Source of the DNA: Streptomyces sp. NBC_01485
Lineage (GTDB): Bacteria; Actinomycetota; Actinomycetes; Streptomycetales; Streptomycetaceae
Assembly (NCBI RefSeq): GCF_036227125.1
Contig: NZ_CP109435.1
Span: 4,030,001 to 4,094,000 of the forward strand
Length of the DNA stretch: 64,000 nt
Reading direction: 5' to 3'
A program made the translations under genes and the position numbers. Within the stretch, counting starts at the first letter, position 1. Every line of letters begins with the position of its first letter. This document shows positions 26,796 to 33,040 of this stretch, in pieces. The notes under the pieces are model-generated. The model was given only the letters and a program-made list of their open reading frames with translations, ran no database searches and had not been told where the DNA came from.

Positions 26796-26812
26796 TCTGA
26801 CGTACCGTCAGT
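26796..26812. promoter_or_regulatory. operator TCTGACG-TAC-CGTCAGT (regulon site 2)
   Basis: Perfect 6-bp CTGACG/CGTCAG arms with a 3-bp spacer upstream of the monooxygenase gene at 26764. A weaker copy, GCTGATG-AAC-CGTCAGA, lies 55 bp further on at 26851-26867. Confidence 0.72.
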
Positions 26813-26899
26813 TTCGACGACTGTCGCACCGCCCGCGCGGAGGGTCAATAGCTGATGAACCGTCAGATGCGGGAGCCCGCCATCGGATGACGGGCACCG

Positions 26900-27670
26900 T
26901 CAGATGATGCTGACCCCGGCCAGCCAGCCCCCGTCGATCACGAACGGCTGCCCGGTGATGTACGAGGAGTCCTCCGAGGTGAGGAAGAGGGCGAGCCTCG
27001 CCACCTCCTCCGGCCGCCCGACCCGGCCCAGCGGCACCAGCTTGCGGTACAGCCCGTCGAGGGCCTTCGAGGTCTCCTCGGGGTCCGCGTCCGGGTCCAG
27101 CAGGGACGGGTTGGACATCGCGGTGTCGACGGCGCCGGGGCACACCGCGTTGACCCGTATGCCGCGCGGCGCGAGCTCCAGGGCGGCGACCCGGGTGAGG
27201 CCGAGGATCGCGTGCTTGGTCGCCGCGTACGCGCCCACCGCCGCCATCCCGGTCACGGCGGTGTACGACGCCGTGTTGACGATCGTGCCACCGTCCGCCA
27301 GCACCGGGGCCGCCGTCTTCATACCCAGGAAGCAGCCGACCTGGTTGACCTGCACGACCTGCATGAACTCGTCGAGGGGCGTGTCGACGAGGGCGTTGAA
27401 GCGCAGGATGCCGGCGTTGTTGACGAGGCCGTCGAGATGCCCGTACGCGTTCTGCGCGGCGCGCACGGCCAACTGCCAGTCGCCCTCCCGCCCCACGTCC
27501 AGGTGCACGTACAGCGCGCCGATCTCCTCGGCGAGGGCCGCGCCCTGGTCGTCCAGGACGTCGGCGACGACGACCTCGGCCCCCTCCGCCCGGAACAGCC
27601 GGGCCTCCTGCTCCCCCTGGCCGCGCGCGGCGCCGGTGACGAGGACGACGCGCCCGTCGAGCTTGCCCAT
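26900..27670 (-). CDS. SDR family oxidoreductase (mycofactocin/steroid-dehydrogenase-like)
   Basis: 256 residues: TGAARGQG near residue 12, VNNAG near residue 84, YAATKH near residue 148 and a C-terminal ITGQPFVIDGGW. The SDR family is certain. The RGQG cofactor loop resembles SDRs that act on steroids or terpenoids in actinobacteria. ATG 27670 with GGGGG upstream is preferred over the open frame to 27709. Regulon operator site 3 (27722-27738) lies 52 bp upstream. Confidence 0.88.
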   Translation of the reverse strand: MGKLDGRVVLVTGAARGQGEQEARLFRAEGAEVVVADVLDDQGAALAEEIGALYVHLDVGREGDWQLAVRAAQNAYGHLDGLVNNAGILRFNALVDTPLDEFMQVVQVNQVGCFLGMKTAAPVLADGGTIVNTASYTAVTGMAAVGAYAATKHAILGLTRVAALELAPRGIRVNAVCPGAVDTAMSNPSLLDPDADPEETSKALDGLYRKLVPLGRVGRPEEVARLALFLTSEDSSYITGQPFVIDGGWLAGVSII

Positions 27671-27721
27671 GCCGAACCCCCTTCGCATCACATCACTGGA
27701 ACTCGGCATCGTAACGCTGGA

Positions 27722-27738
27722 ACTGACGATGCGTCAGA
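27722..27738. promoter_or_regulatory. operator ACTGACG-ATG-CGTCAGA (regulon site 3)
   Basis: Perfect 6-bp CTGACG/CGTCAG arms with a 3-bp spacer upstream of the SDR gene start at 27670. Confidence 0.72.
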
Positions 27739-27829
27739 TGCGTGCACGCGGCGGGCCGCACCCGATGACGCCCCGATGGCACATCGAGGGCACCCCGAGG
27801 GTGCCGGATGAGATGAAATGAATTGCGCG

Positions 27830-27865
27830 AGTTGTGTGAATTGCTCGAGTTACGCGGATTGCACA
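27830..27865. repeat. 18-bp direct repeat in an intergenic region
   Basis: AATTGCGCGAGTTGTGTG (27830-27847) and AATTGCTCGAGTTACGCG (27848-27865) are tandem, with a partial third copy. They are markedly AT-richer than the surroundings. They lie within the 313-bp gap between the SDR (27670) and the secreted protein gene (27984), which otherwise holds only operator site 3. Confidence 0.7.
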
Positions 27866-27983
27866 AGCACACGGCAAGTCGATTGAAAGCCGGGATATTT
27901 GACTCTGTCCACAGCCTGTGCGGAACCCCAATAATCCTCCACGGAACGGTAAAGCCCCCCTCAAGGACGGATCGGACGCAGTC

Positions 27984-28718
27984 ATGGCGAAGAGAAAGCT
28001 GAAGAACCGGAAGATCCGGTACGTGGCGATCGGTGCGGCGCTGGCGACCGGCGGGGTCATCGTCACCCTGCTTCCGTCGGCCAACGCGGCCGACGCGAAG
28101 TCGACCGACGAGATCATGACCATGTGCCAGCGGACCAAGGTGCTCAACGGCAAAAACCAGTCGCTGGACGATTTCGGAGCCGGTTTCGGAGACGGCTTCA
28201 GGTCCGACAACTGTGAATTCGTCGAGACGAACTTCGAGACGTTCGACGCACCCACCGAGAAGTCGTCCATCGACTTCCCCAACTGCGAGCCGAACGCCAC
28301 CACGCCGTCGAAGGTCTCCATCTCCTGGACGGCCAGCGCTGCCCAGGGACAGGGCAAATACACGTCGACCCAGCAGGGTGCGGCCGGAGGCCTCTTCGGA
28401 GCGCTGAGCGGCTCCTGGCTGAAGCACAAGGGCACCCTGGACATGACCACGAAGACGGCCACGGCGGGCGACACGGAAGAGCGCCAGGTGCCGGTCGGCA
28501 AGGTGCTCCACATGGAGTTCACGCCGAAGATCCAGCGGATGACCGGTGAATGGCGGGTGCGTATCGACGCCGACCCCGGAGCCTTCGCCAGGCAGGCCCG
28601 CCCCGAGCAGAACTTCACCGCGCCGGACGTCGTCGAGGGTCCGGCCGTCCTGCCGGGCGCCGCGGGTAGCCCCGGTCTCATGGACGGCACCTCCAAGGCG
28701 GTCCTGGAGGACTGCTGA
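27984..28718 (+). CDS. secreted protein, unknown family (tandem member 1)
   Basis: 244 residues with a basic start (MAKRKLKNRKIRYVAIG) and a hydrophobic segment ending in SANA, an export signal. The mature part has three early Cys (TMCQRTK, DNCEFVE, PNCEPNA), a Ser/Thr-rich beta region (PSKVSISWTASAAQGQGKYT), a short Gly-rich hydrophobic loop (GGLFGALSGSWL) and alternating-polar strands. The pattern loosely resembles aerolysin-type beta-pore-forming folds, but I cannot confirm this. ATG 27984 chosen for the signal peptide; the open frame starts earlier at 27918. The related secreted gene follows 153 bp downstream. Confidence 0.7.
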   Translation: MAKRKLKNRKIRYVAIGAALATGGVIVTLLPSANAADAKSTDEIMTMCQRTKVLNGKNQSLDDFGAGFGDGFRSDNCEFVETNFETFDAPTEKSSIDFPNCEPNATTPSKVSISWTASAAQGQGKYTSTQQGAAGGLFGALSGSWLKHKGTLDMTTKTATAGDTEERQVPVGKVLHMEFTPKIQRMTGEWRVRIDADPGAFARQARPEQNFTAPDVVEGPAVLPGAAGSPGLMDGTSKAVLEDC

Positions 28719-28871
28719 CCGACCGCCGCCCCTCCGGCATCGTCGCAGCACACCTCCAGCACCCCCCGAGCATTGCCCGACATCACTCGAACGTCGCTCG
28801 AACACCGTATGAAGTAGCAGCTCAGCACCCCGGCAGCGCCCAGTTACCCCTCCCTCCCCCTGGAGAATCCC

Positions 28872-29702
28872 ATGGCCCGCACCCCCGGCAAGAGAAGCCA
28901 CCGGAGCAAGAAGAAGCGCATCACCTTCGCCCTGGCCCCCGTGGCGGCCCTCGCGGTGATCGTCCCGCTGATGAACTCGGCGGGTGCCGCGACCCCCTCC
29001 GAAGTGAGCTCCGACTGCGCCTCGGACTCGGGCAAGCTGGCGGACTGCGACTTCGTCCCCGTCCAGAACAAGCGGAACAGCCTCGGACCCAATCAGCGGG
29101 TCTCCGCGGTGACCGACAACTGCGGATCGACCAGCACCGCTTCCAAGAGCTTCAAGGTGAGCACGTCCGTCGCCCGGACGATTCAGCTGGAGGACGGGTT
29201 CACCGCCTCGAGCACCTCGAAGCTGGCGGGCTCGATCTTCGACGTCGGCGTGAGTTTCAACACCACGGAAATCAACATCACGTCGGACACCAAGACGACC
29301 AGTCTGGACCTCACCCGCACCGACACCGTACAGACGGACAGCATCGGCTTCTTCATGTGGTCGGCCAAGCGCACCGATGTGAGCGGATTCCTGCGGGCCA
29401 CGTACAAGGAAGCCCAGGACGGCAAGACGGTGTTCTTCTCACCGAGCGAGGGCGCCGCGACCGTCCACGTGTTCTATCCGCAGATCCTGAAGAGCGGAAC
29501 TCCGGACGGCCGGCTGTGGCTGCGCAACGTGAAATGCGGGACGCCCCAGGCCGACGGAATCCTGAAATCGGGCAACAGCGTTCGCGCGGAACCCGGATTC
29601 GGTGAGGGCGGCGGAAACGTGACCGACGTGGAAATCGCGCAGGCCGAAGTGGAGAACCCGCCGGCGGGCGGCGAGGGCGAGCCGGTGACGGGCATAGAAT
29701 AA
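28872..29702 (+). CDS. secreted protein, unknown family (tandem member 2)
   Basis: 276 residues. Basic N-terminus (RTPGKRSHRSKKKR), then a hydrophobic export signal ending near NSAGA. The mature protein has Cys in SSDCASD, ADCDFVP, TDNCGST and NVKCGTP. A long beta-rich stretch with alternating Ser/Thr and hydrophobics follows (SFKVSTSVARTIQLEDGF, FNTTEINITSDTKTTSLD), a pattern seen in aerolysin/ETX-MTX2-like proteins. It shares layout with the preceding gene (DCDFV versus NCEFV), suggesting distant paralogy. ATG 28872 has GGAGA. Secretion is well supported; function is not. Confidence 0.72.
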   Translation: MARTPGKRSHRSKKKRITFALAPVAALAVIVPLMNSAGAATPSEVSSDCASDSGKLADCDFVPVQNKRNSLGPNQRVSAVTDNCGSTSTASKSFKVSTSVARTIQLEDGFTASSTSKLAGSIFDVGVSFNTTEINITSDTKTTSLDLTRTDTVQTDSIGFFMWSAKRTDVSGFLRATYKEAQDGKTVFFSPSEGAATVHVFYPQILKSGTPDGRLWLRNVKCGTPQADGILKSGNSVRAEPGFGEGGGNVTDVEIAQAEVENPPAGGEGEPVTGIE

Positions 29703-29793
29703 AAGCCGTGCAGTGAGCCTTTGAGAATTCGGAAGTCCGCGAATCCGGGAGCCCGAGAATCCGGGATCGTTCTCAACTGCGAAGCATCGGCTC

Positions 29794-30468
29794 TCAACTG
29801 CGAAGCACGGGCGTGGCACGGTTGGCTCCGAGCCACCGCAGGACCGCGTCCGTGCCTCCTCTCGCGTCGAGCTTGGCGTAGATGTTGCTCAGGTTGTTGC
29901 GGACGGTCTTCTCGCTGAGCCGCAGCCGCAGCCCGATCTCCTGGGCGCCGAGGCCCGTCGACAGCAGTTCCATGACCTGGCGTTCGCGCGGCGAGAGCAG
30001 AGCCCGCAGCCGCTCGACGGCGTCGCCGCCCGTGGGCAACCGCCGGGCCGCCTCCCGCAGCGCGGCGCACGCGGCCGGCGAGAGGTAGGTGTGGCCGACG
30101 GTGGCCGCCACGAGGGCCGAGGACAGCATGTGGGTGCAGTAGTCGCCCTCGACGAGATAGCCCGCCCCGCCCTGGAACACCTCCACCACGGTCGCGGTGT
30201 CGTGGCGGGGGCTGACGACGATCACCGGCACCCGCGCCTTCCCCTGCACGGTCAGCGCCGCCATCAGCGCCGGGAAGGACACCGTCGGCTCCGCGCAGCG
30301 CAGCACGGCGACGTCCACGGGCTCCGGCAGGCGGAAGGGCGGGGTCAGCCGCACGACCCGGCCCACGTACGGGTCGTCCGCCGCCGGCCAGTCGTCATGC
30401 GCCCAGTCGCCCTCCGCGCAGGCGAGGGCGACGGCGAGTCGCTGGGAGGGGCGCTCGGTGGATCGCAC
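29794..30468 (-). CDS. LuxR family transcriptional regulator
   Basis: 224 residues. The C-terminal LuxR/NarL helix-turn-helix is clear (LSPRERQVMELLSTG then AQEIGLRLRLSEKTVRNNLS). The N-terminal part has a degenerate receiver-like layout (VPVIVVSPRHDTATVVEVFQ, AGYLVEGDY) but no obvious phospho-acceptor Asp, so it is probably an atypical or orphan regulator. GTG 30468 with AGGA upstream. A 20-bp tandem repeat at 30503-30542 lies 35 bp upstream and may be its own operator. It is convergent with the tandem secreted protein genes. Confidence 0.83.
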   Translation of the reverse strand: MRSTERPSQRLAVALACAEGDWAHDDWPAADDPYVGRVVRLTPPFRLPEPVDVAVLRCAEPTVSFPALMAALTVQGKARVPVIVVSPRHDTATVVEVFQGGAGYLVEGDYCTHMLSSALVAATVGHTYLSPAACAALREAARRLPTGGDAVERLRALLSPRERQVMELLSTGLGAQEIGLRLRLSEKTVRNNLSNIYAKLDARGGTDAVLRWLGANRATPVLRS

Positions 30469-30502
30469 TTCACGGGTCCTTCCGCCGGAGCCATCACGTC
30501 CG

Positions 30503-30546
30503 TACGTCCATACGTCAGTTCATACGTCCGTACGTTCGTGCATACG
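30503..30546. promoter_or_regulatory. 20-bp tandem repeats with TACG phasing upstream of the LuxR gene
   Basis: TACG occurs at 30503, 30511, 30523, 30531 and 30543, alternating 8 and 12 bp. This makes two 20-bp repeats (30503-30522, 30523-30542). Two helical turns per repeat is compatible with tandem binding of a dimeric regulator. Confidence 0.5.
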
Positions 30547-30596
30547 CGGCCCGGCGGGGACCTGTTCAAAGTTCAAGAAGAGTCAGGGAGAGCCGG

Positions 30597-31541
30597 TCAG
30601 GCGGACGTTCCCAGCGAAGGCCCCACCTCCGCCCCGAACGCGTCGATCTGGTCGGTGAGTTCGGCCCGGCTGCGGCAGCGGAATCTGACCTGGATCTGGT
30701 GGACGCCCATCGCCGGGTAGGCGCGCAGGGATTCGGCGAGGGCGTCCGGTGGGCCGGTGAGGGTGCGGTGGCCGACGTTCCAGCCGGGCGTCCCCACGTA
30801 CAGGGGCTCGGTGACGGCGCCGACGGTGAAGGGCGTGTCGATGCCCGCGTCCTCGCGCAGGCGCCGGATCCGCTCGATCCGCGCGGGCAGCCGGTCCCTC
30901 GGGTCGCCCTGGGGCAGCCAGCCGTCGCCCTTGAGCGCGGCCCGGCGGACGGCCGCCGGGGAGGAGCCGCCGACCCAGACGGGGACCCGGGCCTGCGCCG
31001 GTCTCGGCCGCTGACCGAGGCCCTCGAAGTCGTACGACTTCCCGTGGTGGGCCGGGAACTCGTCCGGCCCGAGGGCGGCGCGCAGGGCGTCGATCGTCTC
31101 GTCGAGGACGGCCCCGCGCCGCTCGAAGTCGGCCCCCAGCGCCTCGAACTCCTCCCGTACGTGCCCGGCGCCCACCCCGAGGATCAGGCGGCCGCCGCTG
31201 AGGTGGTCGAGGGTGGCGTACTGCTTGGCGGTGACGAGGGGGTGGCGCAGGCCGACGACGGCGACGTGGCTGAGCAGGCGGACCCGTTCGGTGACGGCCG
31301 CGAGGTGGGCGAGGGTGGCCACGGGGTCGTACCAGACCGTGCTCATCGCCTCGGCGAGCCGGCGCGGGATCGCCACGTGGTCGCAGGCGGCGACGTAGGC
31401 GAAGCCGGCCCGGTCGGCGGCGCGGGCGATCCCGACGAGGTCGGCGGCTCCCGCGCCGGCCTCCCAGGGTTCGGCGTAGATCGTGGACTGGGACTGGACC
31501 GGGAGCTGGATGCCGTAACGGACGACATGGCCGGAGCTCAA
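30597..31541 (-). CDS. LLM-class F420-dependent oxidoreductase
   Basis: 314 residues of the luciferase-like barrel: VRYGIQLPVQSQSTIYAEPW, GFAYVAACDHVAIPRR, VRLLSHVAVVGLRHPLVTAK, LSGGRLILGVGAGHVREEFE and VPVWVGGSSPAAVRRA. The start is a TTG at 31541 whose last two bases overlap the TGA of the upstream amidohydrolase (TTGA), with GGAG correctly spaced. Translation is therefore coupled to that gene, and both would be controlled by operator site 4. Confidence 0.86.
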   Translation of the reverse strand: MSSGHVVRYGIQLPVQSQSTIYAEPWEAGAGAADLVGIARAADRAGFAYVAACDHVAIPRRLAEAMSTVWYDPVATLAHLAAVTERVRLLSHVAVVGLRHPLVTAKQYATLDHLSGGRLILGVGAGHVREEFEALGADFERRGAVLDETIDALRAALGPDEFPAHHGKSYDFEGLGQRPRPAQARVPVWVGGSSPAAVRRAALKGDGWLPQGDPRDRLPARIERIRRLREDAGIDTPFTVGAVTEPLYVGTPGWNVGHRTLTGPPDALAESLRAYPAMGVHQIQVRFRCRSRAELTDQIDAFGAEVGPSLGTSA

Positions 31542-32812
31542 CGGGGGCTCCACAGGCCGTCCTTCGTCAGGCCCAGCAGGTCGATCGCGTTGCCCCGGAC
31601 GATCCGCTCCACCACGTCCGGGTCCAGGTGCCCCATCTGCGCCTCGCCGACCTCCCGCGACTTCGGCCAGGTGGAGTCGGAGTGCGGGTAGTCGGTCTCG
31701 TACAGCACGTTCCCGACGCCGATCGAGTCGAGGTTGCGCAGCCCGAAGGCGTCGTCGAAGAAGCAGCCGTAGACGTGCTCGGCGAACAGTTCGGACGGCG
31801 GCCGGTGGACCTTGTCCGCGACGCCGCCCCACCCGCGGTTCTCCTCCCACACCACGTCGGCGCGCTCCAGGATGTACGGGATCCAGCCGATCTGCCCCTC
31901 CGCGTACATCACCTTGAGGTTCGGGAAGCGTTCGAACTTGCCGCTCATCAGCCAGTCGACCATCGAGAAGCAGCAGTTGGCGAAGGTGATCGCCGAGCCG
32001 ACGGCCGGCGGGGCGTCCGCCGACGTGGACGGCATACGGCTGCTGGAGCCGATGTGCATGGCGACGACGGTGCCGGTCTCGTCGCAGGCGGCGAGGAAGG
32101 GGTCCCAGTAGTCGGTGTGGACGGACGGCAGGCCGAGGTGCGGGGGTATCTCGGAGAAGGCGACGGCGCGGACCCCGCGGGCGGCGTTGCGCCGGACCTC
32201 CGCCGCAGCCAACTCGGCGTCCCACAGGGGGATCAGGGTGAGCGGGATGAGCCGGCCCCGCGCCTGCGGGCCGCACCACTCCTCCACCGTCCAGTCGTTG
32301 TAGGCGCGCACGCAGAGCAGGCCCAGCTCGTGGTCGGCGGCCTCGGTGAAGGTCTGGCCGCAGAAGCGGGGGAAGGTGGGGAAGCAGACGGCGGACTGGA
32401 CGTGGTTGACGTCCATGTCGGCGAGGCGGGACGGCACGTCGTACGAACCCGGGCGCATCTGCTCGTAGGTGATGACCTCGAGCTTGATCTCGTCGCGGCT
32501 GAAGCCGACGGCGGTGTCGAGGCGGGTGAGGGGGCGGCGCAGGTTCTCGTAGACCCACCAGTCGCCGATCGGACCGTCGTCGCCGGGCTCGCCCATGACG
32601 GGCCGGAAGCGGCCGCCGAGGAAGGTCATCTCCTTCACCGGGGCGCGGACGATGCGGGGTGCGGTGTCGAGGTACTTCTTCGGCAGGCGGTCCTGCCACA
32701 CGTCGGCCGGCTCCACGGTGTGGTCGTCGACGGAGATGATCAGCGGCAGGGGCGTCGTCGCGGTCGCAGGCGTGGACGTCGTGCTCGTCGTGGTCCTCGA
32801 TGTGGTCTCCAT
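31538..32812 (-). CDS. amidohydrolase family 2 protein
   Basis: 424 residues of the PF04909-type TIM-barrel (ACMSD/decarboxylase-like) amidohydrolases. The metal-site start ISVDDHTVEPADVW replaces the usual DxHxH with DDH. AMHIGSSS (His) and a late LYETDYPHSDSTWP (Asp-His) complete the probable site. Related genes occur in steroid and aromatic degradation clusters, where they may decarboxylate or hydrolyse ring-cleavage products. ATG 32812 lacks a clear Shine-Dalgarno; operator site 4 lies 20 bp upstream, so a very short or leaderless transcript is possible. Coupled to the downstream oxidoreductase. Confidence 0.86.
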   Translation of the reverse strand: METTSRTTTSTTSTPATATTPLPLIISVDDHTVEPADVWQDRLPKKYLDTAPRIVRAPVKEMTFLGGRFRPVMGEPGDDGPIGDWWVYENLRRPLTRLDTAVGFSRDEIKLEVITYEQMRPGSYDVPSRLADMDVNHVQSAVCFPTFPRFCGQTFTEAADHELGLLCVRAYNDWTVEEWCGPQARGRLIPLTLIPLWDAELAAAEVRRNAARGVRAVAFSEIPPHLGLPSVHTDYWDPFLAACDETGTVVAMHIGSSSRMPSTSADAPPAVGSAITFANCCFSMVDWLMSGKFERFPNLKVMYAEGQIGWIPYILERADVVWEENRGWGGVADKVHRPPSELFAEHVYGCFFDDAFGLRNLDSIGVGNVLYETDYPHSDSTWPKSREVGEAQMGHLDPDVVERIVRGNAIDLLGLTKDGLWSPR

Positions 32813-32831
32813 GAGGGCACGGTAGCGCCGA

Positions 32832-32848
32832 TCTGACGGATCGTCAGC
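32832..32848. promoter_or_regulatory. operator TCTGACG-GAT-CGTCAGC (regulon site 4)
   Basis: Perfect 6-bp CTGACG/CGTCAG arms with a 3-bp spacer, 20 bp before the amidohydrolase start codon and hence likely overlapping its core promoter. The rest of the 228-bp gap to afsR shows no other clear motif. Confidence 0.75.
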
Positions 32849-33040
32849 TAGTTCGTCGGCCGATGACCGAGGGCCGGACTTGATCGACTGTGTGGGGATG
32901 TGTGCGCGCCGGATGGGAGAGATGTGCGGACTTCCGGGTGCCTCCTGGGCGGCTCCCGGACACCTCCGGGGGGAAGCTGACGGTTCCGGCATGGACAGGG
33001 CAAACTGAACAGGTAATTCGGATGCCTAAAGGGAGCCCTG

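Noticed and set aside
26886..26904. GATGACG-N5-CGTCAGA near the SDR stop
   Set aside because: Spacer is 5 bp and it overlaps a stop codon, not a promoter; probably chance.
31542..32699. Long N-terminal extension of the frame containing the 30597 oxidoreductase
   Set aside because: Arg/Pro-rich shadow of the amidohydrolase gene; the TTG at 31541 fits better.
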